A stretch of 64,000 bases of DNA from Carpediemonas membranifera (GCA_019828565.1 JAHDYR010000015.1:496001-560000), one strand, 5' to 3'. Positions 40,523-50,184 are shown, numbered from the stretch's first letter. Notes: generated by a model not told the origin, from the sequence alone. Numbers and translations: made by a program.

Positions 40523-40527
40523 GCCAA

Positions 40528-41553
40528 ATGGAGAGGAAATTTGGCAAATTCGGTACCAGACGCATCAGCGACCATCCTCTCACGTATGAATGCGTCTGTG
40601 GAATCACTAGGCCGCGTTCTGACCTTCGCAACCAGGGCCTGAAGGAATATGACGGAATCAGGTACACGCATGACTGCCCCTTCACCCTGAGCAAGCTTGT
40701 GAACCGCCGCATCGTTATCCTGCTCGAGCCAGTCCATGGCTTCGAAGCACCTACTTGTGCGAACCCGGTCTTCACTGTCACCGGGCTTGCTGGCTCCGAG
40801 GGGTACCACAAGCGCATGAAGGCCATCCTCGATCTCGTCAGCGACGAGTGGCTCACCACGGTTGCCGTCAGTTTCGTCTCGACGACCCACCTCGGCTCCA
40901 TACTGCAACAGTTGGCTGCAGAATTCGCCAATTTCGAGACATTCTGGGTTGTTTCTGGCCACAGCGAGACCACAACGTCGAGAATGATCGTTAATGCGAG
41001 CGCTAACGAGTTCCTGTACCTTCACGATATCGTACAGATGATCCTCTTCGCTTTCCGTGAGCCATCCCTCGTCACCACCAGCCGGGTTCGGCTCATCTAC
41101 TTCGCCACCTGTACCGGAGCGGACAATAGCGAGTTCTCTCTGCTTAAGCAGTCCATTTCGACCCAGGCATACGAGCATACGTGCATCATTCTCACTCCGG
41201 AGAAAATGCTTGCCAACGAACTCGTCCTGCAGGACTGCTTTTGGCTCTACCGCACTACATGCATGGACAACCCGCTCCACTTCGTCTCGCGTTACTTCTC
41301 CGGCTATGGGCTCGCACCTGGCACAGCAGGGAGACGGGTTATCGCGAATGGATCAATGTCCATAACCCCGGGCGCGATTGAGATCCTCACAGCCACTCAG
41401 TTCCGCACGCCAATCCCTCTTCCCGAGATGGTCGACCTTGTTTCTGAGGTACTTGCATATAGACCACTGCATAGATCTCCGGCGGATGTTATGGCCTCGC
41501 GCTACATTACTGAGATGACAGTTGCGCACAGAGCGGCACTGGAAGACACTTAA
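40528..41553 (+). CDS. Island gene 6: caspase/CHAT-like (clan CD) peptidase candidate
   Basis: ATG 40528 (the frame is open further upstream), 341 codons, intact. N-terminal Cys pairs (YECVCGITRPRSDL, HDCPF) may bind zinc. A Rossmann-like core follows: RRIVILLEPVHGF, LTTVAVSFVS, FETFWVVSGHSETTTS, then RVRLIYFATCTGADNSEF and EHTCIILTPEKMLAN. A His in 'strand-SGH' followed by a strand ending AxC is the His/Cys dyad layout of caspases and CHAT proteases. No sequence identity to a named family is claimed. It is convergent with gene 7, 23 bp between stops. A long minus frame here (41280-40456) is its shadow. Confidence 0.5.
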   Translation: MERKFGKFGTRRISDHPLTYECVCGITRPRSDLRNQGLKEYDGIRYTHDCPFTLSKLVNRRIVILLEPVHGFEAPTCANPVFTVTGLAGSEGYHKRMKAILDLVSDEWLTTVAVSFVSTTHLGSILQQLAAEFANFETFWVVSGHSETTTSRMIVNASANEFLYLHDIVQMILFAFREPSLVTTSRVRLIYFATCTGADNSEFSLLKQSISTQAYEHTCIILTPEKMLANELVLQDCFWLYRTTCMDNPLHFVSRYFSGYGLAPGTAGRRVIANGSMSITPGAIEILTATQFRTPIPLPEMVDLVSEVLAYRPLHRSPADVMASRYITEMTVAHRAALEDT

Positions 41554-41576
41554 AGTTCAAAATCTCCCTATTTAAC

Positions 41577-42798
41577 TTACTCAATTGGCTTCATATCCGC
41601 CACCTTCTGGTAGACAGTCATACACTGGTCGCAGAACCTGACACGATAGTCCTGGCCGTCGAGATGGAACTCAGCATAGCTGAAGTGTTTCTCTTCGCAG
41701 AACCAGTTTAGGCACGCCCGGCAGACGCCAGTGTCCTTTGTCGACTTGTCTCCGTCCTTGATACACGCGTGACATCTGTTAGACCTTCCTGCCAGACTGC
41801 AAGCTGCGCAAACCTTTCTGTTCTTACCATCAATCCTCTTCTCTCTGACACACTGAAGATGCATGAACTGATGGCAGAGATAGCACGTTTCATACTCGTT
41901 TCTTTTTCATGTTTGGGTTGAAGTACCATTCAGGTGAGGCACAAACAGCGCATGCGAACAGTAACTTACGCTGATATAGCTTCAGAAACGTCGCTTGCTT
42001 GAGGGCGGGGACCTTATCGTTCATTTCAACGGCCTTGGGTGACTGCTTGAGGAGATCAGTGACAGTTGTGGAGAGTGAAGCCGTCACCATCGCGGCAACC
42101 TCCTTCAAGTCAGCCTCTTCGAGCCTCGATCGCTTCTGAGCAGGCTCATGCATCTGCGCATCAAAATTAAGCTTCTTGACGGGGGAATCAGGCTTGATGG
42201 TAGCCAAGTCAGCTCTTTTTCTGAGCTTTGGTACCAATGTTGTCACTGGAGTCTTTGTGGGTGTCTCTGCGGGTGTTTCTGCTGGGGTACGTGGCTCAGG
42301 CTGGAGCTTGCGATGCTTGATCCTGATTACAACGGCTGGAGGCCATTGAATGCCGGTGCAAGTGATCAGACTGGAGACATCGTGGAGTCCAAGTCCCCGA
42401 AACAGCACAGACATCCTGTTTCTAAACTCCTGCAAGTGTTCAGCTGCATTTGCTCTGTCTCTGACAACCAGGTAGGGTATCTTTGTGCCAATGAGCTCTG
42501 TGCCACCCTTTCTACTTGCCACAAATGCCTGAATGGGCTCAGTAGTCGTGCGCCTGACGGAGTTTGCAATAGCAATCTTGCGAAAGCCGTTGCAGAGGCC
42601 CGATATCACATCCTGCATGCCAAGGAGAGCGCGATGAACGTCAGAGGTCGTCAGACCGATAGTTGGGATGTCCGCGACGTCGAAAAAGCATTCCAGGAAG
42701 CTAGTCACGAACAGCCGGCGGTACTCTGTTCTCTTATCCGATCCGCAAGACGTGCCCTGCGAAATCTCAGCTTTCTTCGCAGTTTCACTGGTCGTCAT
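41577..42798 (-). CDS. Island gene 7: Cys-rich zinc-binding protein (one frameshift)
   Basis: ATG 42798. The N-terminal ~160 residues are helical (TEYRRLFVTSFLECFFDVAD). A Pro/Thr repeat follows (PAETPAETPTKTP), then a helical linker. The C-terminal ~110 residues are Cys-rich: CAVC, CYLCHQFMHLQC, CAAC, CHAC, CRACLNWFC and CDQC. The frame slips in an A run near 41905, where the reading continues as YETCYLCHQF. The finger pattern could be PHD- or RING-like or a transposase-associated finger; it does not match one family by eye. Confidence 0.65.
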
Positions 42799-42868
42799 AT
42801 TCTCATCTTAAACTGCGCAGGTGTTGACGACAATGTTACGGTTATCCACGAACGAAAGGCTTAATCAT

Positions 42869-43048
42869 ATGACCAGTTGCATCCATGAAGTCGGCAAGAT
42901 ACAAGATTCTGTTCGAGAAATACGAAATCACATCACTGGGCTGAATTGCGAGGGGTTGGTGAATGAGAGGCTGAATGACACACAACACGTTCTGGAAGAG
43001 ATAGGAGATATGTTTATAGATGTAATACAGCAACTTAAAGACCACTAG
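42869..43048 (+). CDS. Small ORF, possible coiled coil
   Basis: 59 codons from ATG 42869: VGKIQDSVREIRNHITGL, then LNDTQHVLEEIGDMFIDVIQ, an amphipathic helical pattern. It is divergent from gene 7 with 70 bp between starts. No family; it may be a real small protein of the island. Confidence 0.4.
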   Translation: MTSCIHEVGKIQDSVREIRNHITGLNCEGLVNERLNDTQHVLEEIGDMFIDVIQQLKDH

Positions 43049-43182
43049 CACGTTATTATCACTTTGAATAAGCAATGAATGGTTATGCAACATCAGCACC
43101 TACCTACGAATCACAAGAATGCCCCTAGCACGTCGTATGCAAGCAAAAATGAGACTTACCCGTACCTTCCGCACGTTTCTCT

Positions 43183-43219
43183 ACGTTTCACAAACGTTGG
43201 TGAAACGTGTGAAATAGTG
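43183..43219. promoter_or_regulatory. ACGTTTCAC/GTGAAACGT motif at the right end of the island
   Basis: 9-bp inverted repeat (43183-43191 and 43200-43208) followed by GTGAAATAGTG, the same tail as at 2573-2585. It lies about 55 bp inside the right terminal repeat. It could be a subterminal transposase site or a promoter. The surrounding 43049-43272 holds no supported gene. Confidence 0.4.
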
Positions 43220-43272
43220 AAAAAGATACGGGTGAATCTCATTTTTTCTTGCAGTTTCTTGTGCAAAAGGGT

Positions 43273-43321
43273 GTTTATCCTCCGTATATCCCCGGATTAA
43301 CTGGCCATTCTAACAGTATGT
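43273..43321 (-). repeat. Right 49-bp terminal inverted repeat of the island
   Basis: Exact reverse complement of 1665-1713. LINE-B sequence begins at its outer edge. Confidence 0.85.
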
Positions 43322-44033
43322 CTACTGGAGGGCACCAGAGAGGGAGCCCCTAAACCAGCGCTACTGGATTATGGCATGGAAACGATCAGGAGGGGGTGGA
43401 TGAAGCGGTGCAAAAGCCGTACGGCACTAGGACTAATGGAAATCATGGGGACAAGGAAATTAAGCAAGTGTCTGCAAGGTAAGCCTACGGTAGACCGAAA
43501 GGCTGGGAAGGGGCAAAGCAGGGCGGAATGGAAGAGAATTGTATCCATTGCAGCCAATGTCAGCCCATCCCCATCGTCGGCAGAGAGAGGGGAGGGCCCT
43601 ATGAGAGCCATCACAGAGCTGGCCCAAGGCGCTGACCTGAAGAGAGAAATTAGCAGACTATGCCCCCTATGCTCGGAGGAGTCGGAGGTGAGCCTGTTCT
43701 ACAGGATCATTAGGGAAAAGCCAGGACCAGCAAGGAAGCAGGAAATGATCAGGGGAGTGGGCAGAGGGCCAGAGGCTAGGATCGGCAGCGCACATAATCT
43801 GTGAATGCCCGGCAGTAGACAGGGGAGAAGCTTGGACAAAGCTGTGGACAGCAGCGAAGCACAAAACTAAGGACTTGGAAGTAAGGCAGGGCCCCCAGGG
43901 CGAATGGTACCAGGAAAGACCCATCCTAGAATTACAGCAACTAATAATATGGGGCTCGGAGGACATTTGGGAAGGCCTCACGGCAGGACTACGGGAACTG
44001 GCAAAGGTTTACAACAGCTTCAAGGTGGAATAG
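43322..44033 (+). pseudogene. LINE-B ORF2, 3' end only
   Basis: The frame METIRRGWMKRCKSRTALG to the CPLCSEESEVSLF finger, with a frameshift near 43765 and a stop at 44031-44033. Almost identical to the end of the ORF2 at 26635. It lacks endonuclease and RT. The 3' UTR follows to the (TTTC)n tail at 44931-44945. Confidence 0.85.
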
Positions 44034-45162
44034 AAGCATGTCATGAACCCCTGACTCCAGGACCGGGAAGGGATGGACAAGGAATCAGCCATGGACCACC
44101 CTCGCTGGGTGCTAAGCTCCTGGGATCAGTGAGGAAAGGCCCCACGTATCCCGGTAGCCAGGAACCAAAGCAAGGGAAGGAACGACTGCAAGGAAAGAAC
44201 AGGAAGGACAGACCAGAAATAAGAAAGAAAGGACATGCGACAAGGACAGAGCAAGGATAAGGTCAAGGAAATCCATATTCATATGGTTACACCACTCGTT
44301 GGGACCCCAAGGAAACTGCAGGGACTGGCCACGGGGGTCGGAGGGGCACAGGTGCCCCTGCCGCCCTTGTTAACGACATGGGAAACCAAGGACATGTAGT
44401 GCAAGCGAAATGTTGTAAGGGGGTAACAGGACAACCAGGCCTAGTGCCTGGGGGTACACCACCATGCCCTGACCCACGCCACCTAACCGGGGTAGACAGC
44501 ATGGACTTAGTCACTTTCCCCGCCTTCGGGTAGGCTTCTTAACAGAGTCGAGGGGGCATGGAATTGGGGAACCGGACAGACGAGAGGGTGCCGTGGCTGA
44601 ACGGCTCTACAAGGACTGCAGGGAAGCAAGGAGTGTCATAGTCAAGGTTCTGCAGGACGATCCTGCCTGTCAATGCCCCGAGGACAGACCCCCAGGCTCC
44701 CCGGATAGTTGCCGGACTTTCAGGGAGACAGGAAAGCATATTTGCACGGAGATGGCCGCAGGGCCTCTGGGGCGATTGGAATCGGCTTTCCGCGGAGACA
44801 GTAGCACCGAAAGCCCAAGGCAAACGCTGCTGACCAGTTTGCCACGGGAAATAGGCAGTACCCCGGGGCACTCAGTTCCAAGACAACGGGAAACAAGCTC
44901 AGTCCGGGGTCAGAATCCAAGCACCATAAATTTCTTTCTTTCTTTGCTCCAGCTGACTGACACCTCAGCCACCTATGGTGTGGTGGACGTTCTAGAACAT
45001 TTCGAACTCTATTCGAGTAACCATCTGCGGGAGTCATTCGTCCTACTCATCCAGTTCGCTGGCTACCCGTTGCCGTCGCTGACCTTCCTGACAAAGGATC
45101 TTTGTAACACCGTACCTGTTACCCTCTATTTCAACGATCATAATTTGTGGCGTTGAGTTGAG
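44034..45162 (+). other. LINE-B 3' UTR copy, tail and unknown ORF piece
   Basis: Copy of 25507-26634: LINE-B 3' UTR, (TTTC)n tail at 44931-44945, then the ~65-codon unknown ORF piece ending at 45156. No independent gene was recognised. Confidence 0.6.
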
Positions 45163-46245
45163 TTGTTGACAAGGCTGCCCTGACCCTCAAGGCCATCGCC
45201 GACTTCAGCGAGGATGTCGGTGCGGAGGGTGTTGGCCCGGCCCTGTCGATGATCAAGTTCTGTGTCCTCCCCAAGATTGCACACTTGATGCGTAATGTCG
45301 ATCCCACCCCCGAGGTGCTCACTCCCGCAGAGACCTTCTGCCAGTCCACCCTATCCGACGTCGTTGGGAAGGTGCTTGGCCGCACCCTGTCGCCAGACAT
45401 CAGTCAGGCCTTGGGGCTGCCGGCAAAGCATGGTGGCCTGGCTTCGCGATGCCCACTATCGTCTGGCCGTGTGCCAGGATTGGTGCCCTGCGCCAACTTG
45501 CACGGTACGGGGAGAAGCATGGCCTTCCTGCCACCCTTTCCACGATCAGCGAAGGTTTCCAGCACCTCACAACTGGTTGGCCAGTCACCGAAGCCCAGCT
45601 GCTGGCCCTGCCTGAGAAGACACAGGCACACTTGTTTGACAAGATAACTACCAACATGACCAAGGAAGCTCGTGTCGACACAGCGCAGCCCAGTGTGCTA
45701 AGCCGCGCGCTGACTGCCGACCCCCTTCGCAGTCACGATCACACAACGAGCCTTCCAGGTGTCCCGCTGCAGGCGGCCCTCAGAAAGCACCTCGGGCTTG
45801 CTGCCTTCGTGTCCGCGACTAAGTTCTGTCCAATCTGTGCCCTGAAGTCAGTAACCAATGCGGCATCAGGCCAGTTGAACGTCGGAGCTGACCCCCGCCA
45901 CGTGTTGGCCACCCCAGAGCATATGGTGACATGCAAATGCCTTCACGGAGGAGCCAAGACCACCGCCAGGCACGACACGATCGTCGAGAGTCTCTTCTCG
46001 GAGCTCTCAAACAACGGTGTCCCTGCCAGGAAGGAGTTCTGGCCCCGCCACTCCTCCCGTTACACGAAAGACCCCGACACAACGCACAGAGACGCCCGAG
46101 TTGACGTCTTCGCGTTCAACGACCGCGGCACGAACCCTACGGCCATCGATGTTGTGGTCTCGAACGAGTACCACGACACGGCTCGGAAGAAGCGTGAGCG
46201 GTACGCCCCGTGGAATGTTGATGTGATAAGGTAAGGTAAGGTAAG
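45163..46245 (+). pseudogene. LINE-C 3' fragment (right copy)
   Basis: Copy of 24424-25506 with few changes (for example Leu-Pro in place of Leu-Thr near 45750). The RT end and LP-x-GGL motif are in one frame (45249-45647), and the C-terminal finger and DV region in another (45449-46234). The stop lies in the first unit of the (GGTAA)n tail at 46226-46245. Confidence 0.6.
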
Positions 46246-46407
46246 CCACAACAGACATTCTTTGACGCGGTCTCTCGAGGAGACGGTCGGTTTGGGCTCG
46301 AAAGCGTGCCTGCAAGCCATTCCACTATGCTCGTTGCCGGTGGGATATCCCCGTTGGGTAGAGCAAGTATGTCTAGAGGCTAGGACAGCTAGCTGGCGCT
46401 TCTCCGT
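46246..46407. other. Spacer between LINE-C tail and YR1
   Basis: 162 bp without a gene, shared with the left copy except for its last ~14 bases. No feature is assigned. Confidence 0.5.
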
Positions 46408-46517
46408 GAGCACCACTCGAGCCCATTGGCACCCGGGGTGCTGAGACGCCCGAGAGGGCGCACGGAAACGTGCAGTTTATGGCATCAGAATTTCGAATGC
46501 CCGAAGGCACATCGGGC
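46408..46517 (+). repeat. YR1 repeat A1
   Basis: 110 bp, repeated at 50001-50110. It contains four short hairpins in a row: GCACC-CGG-GGTGC, CGCCC-GAGA-GGGCG, CACG-GAAA-CGTG and GCCCGA-loop-TCGGGC. Two of them have GNRA tetraloops. The gag ATG (46479) lies inside the repeat. Confidence 0.9.
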
Positions 46518-47051
46518 ACGTCCGCAGAACCTCCTGTATCCCAGGAAGAGTTCCGAAAGTTTACCAACAACGTAACTGCCACATTGGAGTTCATGAAAAC
46601 GAAGATGGAGAACATCGAGGAAAGATCCATCCAGAGGGAGGTAGAACAAGAAGAGTACGAGCTAGAAACCGATGAGCAAGCAACCCAGGGAACCTTCCAA
46701 GGCTTTCCGTCCTTCTTGTTCGATTTGGAGCTCCCCAAGAGGTACGGGCCCCGCGACGAAGCCAAGTTCCTACGCGAGATCATGCGTCTCCTGACGACCG
46801 CGGACCCGCACTCACTCGACGTGAACGATCTACTGCTCCGTCTCCTGAGCCGGTTCAAGGTCCTTCTCCTCAAGGACGACTACGACGACAACGTCTGTGA
46901 CTACGCCACTGCAGCCCTGCGAGCCACGCCCCCGAAGTCTGAGATGGAGATCGAGACGATCCTCGCTAAGGCCAAGACTAAGGGCAAGCGTAAGCGTCGG
47001 AATTTTCAGGAGCAGGGCTCCAGCAGCGTCGGCCGCCGGGCCCGCTCCTAA
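46479..47051 (+). CDS. YR1 gag-like protein
   Basis: The first ATG of the frame is 46479, inside repeat A1. 190 codons. Coiled-coil-like N-terminus (EEFRKFTNNVTATLEFMKTK), then RDEAKFLREIMRLLTTADPH and VLLLKDDYDDNVCDYATAAL, and a basic C-terminus (KTKGKRKRRNF). Homologous by eye to the YR2 gag (EEAKFLRKVQTILTSS, DEDYND) and the YR5 gag. It presumably forms the RNP or particle. Confidence 0.75.
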   Translation: MASEFRMPEGTSGTSAEPPVSQEEFRKFTNNVTATLEFMKTKMENIEERSIQREVEQEEYELETDEQATQGTFQGFPSFLFDLELPKRYGPRDEAKFLREIMRLLTTADPHSLDVNDLLLRLLSRFKVLLLKDDYDDNVCDYATAALRATPPKSEMEIETILAKAKTKGKRKRRNFQEQGSSSVGRRARS

Positions 47052-48981
47052 TATTCCCATCAACCCGTTCGCGATGGCGGGTGTGGGAACAATTCAGGGT
47101 AGCTCCAGCAGTAGTAGCGCGGGTACGAGACGGAATCCCCGTCGAGATCACAGCGCCTCCACCACCGGCAGCCCCACAGAGGACCATCGACCCGAGGATA
47201 CTTCCGAAGCTCGAATCAATGACACAACAAGGAATCATCGAGCCGACGCCCCTCAGTCAGCTCAAGCACAGCGCCCCGCTGTTTGCTGTCCCCAAGGGGG
47301 AAGACATAAGAGTGATCCACGACCTGAGGCGGCTGAACACGGTCACACGCGAACGCCGCTCCTTCCGTCTGTTCGGCATACGTCGTGCCATCAACACACT
47401 CTCCAGCCAGGCCTGGATGGCCAAGATAGACCTAAGATCCGGCTACTCACAGCTGGCCATCAGAGACTCGGACAAACCGCTCCTGGGCATCGCTCTGCCC
47501 GACGGTCGGGCGTTCCAATACCGCACGCTAGGCTTCGGTTGGACCGCCGCGCCTTATTTCTTCCAGTCCGCTATGGTCCAGGTAGCAAAGGTCATCGCCC
47601 TCCGCCACAAGGTAATCGTCAACGTCTACCTCGACGACTTCTTACTGTCAGCCGACAGCAGAGACCACCTCAGCAAGGAAATACCCAAGATCATCAAGAC
47701 GATGGAGGCACTGGGCCTCATCCCGTCGCTGGAGAAGTGCATCTTAACACCGTGCCAGTGCATAGAATTCCTTGGCCTGCTCCTGAACACCACGTCCAAC
47801 ACCATCCGTCTCCCCGCCGACAAGGCCAAGAGGTACGCAGAGGCCCTATCAGAAGCACTCGTCAAGAAGCGCATCCGCGCGAAAGACTGGGCGAAGATCG
47901 TAGGCAAGCTCTCCTTCTTCGCCACCTCTGCAAGACGGGCTACCCTGAAGCTCCGCACGCTCCCCTCTGCCACGGAGAACTGGGTCGACATCCACCCCTA
48001 CACAGCAGACCTCAAGGAGTGGCTGCAGCTCCTGGCCGTCCGACCAACCCGCTCCTTCGCCGAGTTGAAGAACCTATGGTCTCAGGACCAGCAACTAGAG
48101 CTGATTATTTCCACAGATGCGTCGGGCACAGGCTGGGGAGCCCAGTGGACCAACACGTCCGCGAACTCCCACGGTTCTTTCAAGGGCGCACTGGCGGAAC
48201 AATCTATCAACGTGAAGGAGCTCGCCGCAGTCCTCTTTGGCTCACGCATCATACCAGCACAGGACTCAGAGCGCAATCTCACGGTCTTCTCAGACAACAG
48301 CTCGTGCGTCGCCTGGATCAACAAGGAGGGCAGCTCAAAGGCCCCCCGATGGCGCTACAGACACTCAGGATACTCTACAAGGAGATGGAACGCAAGAAGC
48401 TCCTCATACACGCTCGACACACCCCAGGCCACCTCAATCTCGCCGCAGACCGACTGTCACGCGGGTTGTCCACCCCACCCCACGTGCTGGAGACAATTCT
48501 CGAGACTTGGGGCCCCGTCGACGTGGACGCTACAGCACACCCAGACCGCACTCTACGCCTCCCAGGGTTTACCATCGAACACTGGCCGGACGGCCTGTTC
48601 AGGGACTGGCGCGGACACCGCGTTTATGCCGCGCCACACCCGTCCCCGATGACCTTGGGACGGACATGGCAGACCCTCCTACCGATCTTAACGACCCCGA
48701 CTACATCCCCTCCGAACTCGTGGACCTCAGCATGCTTCCTCGTCGTGCCAGACATTACGAGCCCCGAACTCCAACAACTCAAGGCGCACGCGACATGCAA
48801 GATTCCCTTCTCAGCACCGAAAGACGACTTCGCATCAGAGGACCAACAACTCCTAGACCGTCTCTCCAGGCCAAACGGGACCATCCGCTTCATAGCTCTC
48901 GCCTTCAGGACACGTTCTCCAGAATCCTGCAGCACCCAATACTGTCTCACATGCGCCGAGACGAGTCCAAGCGCTCAGTAG
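47051..48981 (+). CDS. YR1 reverse transcriptase - RNase H (one frameshift)
   Basis: No in-frame ATG is near the start; the frame is -1 relative to gag and overlaps its stop. RT motifs: DIRVIHDLRRLNTVT, KIDLRSGYSQLAI, LGFGWTAAPYFFQ, VNVYLDDFLLS (about 47620) and LEKCILTPCQCIEFLGL. RNase H: STDASGTGWGAQW (about 48112), FSDNSSCVAWIN, then after a shift in a C run near 48343 LIHARHTPGHLNLAADRLSR. The C-terminal region continues to 48981. The GFGWTAAP form of the RT motif and the downstream YR ORF fit DIRS-group elements. The ORF end overlaps the YR ORF. Confidence 0.88.
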
Positions 48982-49814
48982 CCGGATGGATTACAGCATT
49001 CCTTGAGTACCGCGACCCACACGAGGACGACACCGATGAGTACCGAGCCTTCCTGGAGGACGAGGCCGAGTATAATGCACCAGCCACGGTCGATCGAAAG
49101 GGATACTGGATCGAGAAGGCCGCCCCACTCTTTTCCGACTGGACCCCCAGCACCTACTGTCCACAAATCAGAAGAGGCATAGCAGACAACGCCAACACCA
49201 CCGGCATGACAGGCGGGTCAGCCCCAGTCACAAGGGAGGACATGATCAGGGCCATCAAGTCCAGGAACAGCGACATCGCGACGTACCAAGCGACACTATT
49301 CGCCGCGATTGCTTACCTGACCGTGAGCCGCGGAGCTGAAATCTTCAACCTGACGAGCGCTGACATCGTGTTCAAGACAAACGGGGACGCCCAGCTGCTC
49401 CTTGGTCGCACAAAGACGCTTGCAAAGGTCACTAAGTCACTACCCAACACCCTACTAGGCCCATTCAACCCAGCGCTGGCCCTGAAGAGATGGGTACGAG
49501 GCTTGAACCTTCCACCGGACGCCTGCATCTGGCGCGCGATCACATCCTCATCGAAGGTCAGCCGTAAGACCCCGTGCACAATGCGACGTATGCGAGAGGA
49601 GCTACGCACAGTCTTCCACGACAACAGGATTGGCCTACACAGCTTCCGCAAGGGAGCGGCTTCCGAACTGGCACTAGCAGGCACACCGATAGAGACCTTA
49701 CTCCAACTCGGAACCTGGGCTAACGGCAACTCTCTCCGGCCTTACATCGGGGAGGCTATCCGCAACCACCCTCGTCAAACCCGACAAACTGCAAACACCC
49801 TGTTCCCATTCTAA
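48666..49814 (+). CDS. YR1 tyrosine recombinase
   Basis: ATG 48666 (the frame is open from 48237), about 382 codons; it overlaps the RT-RH ORF by 316 nt in the -1 frame. The overlap encodes DPDYIPSELVDLSML. Catalytic motifs: YLTVSRGAEIFNL (Arg), GLHSFRKGAASELAL (H-x-x-R), and WANGNSLRPYIG (final Tyr region). It replaces integrase and inserts the circular DNA copy without host target duplication. Confidence 0.85.
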   Translation: MADPPTDLNDPDYIPSELVDLSMLPRRARHYEPRTPTTQGARDMQDSLLSTERRLRIRGPTTPRPSLQAKRDHPLHSSRLQDTFSRILQHPILSHMRRDESKRSVAGWITAFLEYRDPHEDDTDEYRAFLEDEAEYNAPATVDRKGYWIEKAAPLFSDWTPSTYCPQIRRGIADNANTTGMTGGSAPVTREDMIRAIKSRNSDIATYQATLFAAIAYLTVSRGAEIFNLTSADIVFKTNGDAQLLLGRTKTLAKVTKSLPNTLLGPFNPALALKRWVRGLNLPPDACIWRAITSSSKVSRKTPCTMRRMREELRTVFHDNRIGLHSFRKGAASELALAGTPIETLLQLGTWANGNSLRPYIGEAIRNHPRQTRQTANTLFPF

Positions 49815-49959
49815 CACCATAAACCATCGCACCGGAGGCCGTCAAGGAGACGCCCGGTCCAGCCGAAAGCAGCAAGGAGCTGCTGGCACTTGAGGCAGGC
49901 ATGGAGCCGCCATACTCCACTGTAATTACTCTACTTACCTCAGATCTGCGGACGGTGTT

Positions 49960-50184
49960 CCCCTTTGGGAGTATGAGTTAGGTGGCTAGCCTAGTCTAGC
50001 GAGCACCACTCGAGCCCATTGGCACCCGGGGTGCTGAGACGCCCGAGAGGGCGCACGGAAACGTGCAGTTTATGGCATCAGAATTTCGAATGCCCGAAGG
50101 CACATCGGGCCTAAAGGAGCCCGAGAAGAATAAATCCTTTACCCCCCTTTGGGAGTATGAGTTAGGTGGCTAGCCTAGTCTAGC
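49960..50184 (+). repeat. YR1 3' repeats B1-A2-B2
   Basis: B1 49960-50000 (CCCCTTTGGGAGTATGAG...), A2 50001-50110 identical to A1, spacer, B2 50144-50184 identical to B1. YR2 begins directly after B2. Confidence 0.9.

Larger units (their letters stand above)
1665..43321. mobile_element. Putative TIR-bounded multi-gene element (about 12.1 kb, split by a nested insertion)
   Basis: Perfect 49-bp inverted repeats bound this stretch. Removing the insertion at 5007-34535 and one copy of its CCCCC duplication leaves about 12.1 kb with seven to eight genes. They are dense, often tail-to-tail, and share upstream inverted-repeat motifs. Candidate products are a DDE-transposase-like protein, an OTU-like coiled-coil protein, a SET protein, a caspase/CHAT-like protein and a Cys-rich protein. 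The layout is that of a large DNA transposon or an integrated virus-like element. No DNA polymerase B, capsid, FtsK-type ATPase or retroviral-type integrase was seen, so Polinton/Maverick is not supported. The transposase assignment is weak and the family is unknown. Confidence 0.55.
43321..46472 (+). repeat. 3.1-kb inverted duplication, right copy
   Basis: Inverted, near-identical copy of 24204-27346. It runs from inside LINE-B ORF2 to the first 65 bp of YR1 repeat A. The unmatched nucleotides are at 46394-46407. Confidence 0.9.
46408..50184 (+). mobile_element. YR1: tyrosine-recombinase retroelement with split direct repeats (PAT/Ngaro-like), 3.8 kb
   Basis: The order is A1 (46408-46517), gag, RT-RNase H, YR, B1 (49960-50000), A2 (50001-50110), 34-bp spacer, B2 (50144-50184). 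A1 and A2 are both 110 bp; B1 and B2 are both 41 bp. The A1-ORFs-B1-A2-B2 layout is known from Ngaro/PAT-group DIRS retroelements, which integrate through a circular intermediate and a tyrosine recombinase. Confidence 0.9.

Noticed and set aside
40456-41280. 274-codon minus-strand ORF
   Set aside because: Lies entirely opposite the plus-strand caspase/CHAT-like gene, which has convincing protein character; a shadow frame.
1665-43321. Polinton/Maverick or integrated large DNA virus
   Set aside because: No DNA polymerase B, packaging ATPase, capsid or retroviral integrase pattern was seen; kept only as an unclassified element.
46408-46517. Hammerhead or HDV-like ribozyme in YR1 repeat A
   Set aside because: CTGAGA and GGAAAC are suggestive, but the CUGAUGA core is incomplete and no P2 pairing for an HDV fold was found.
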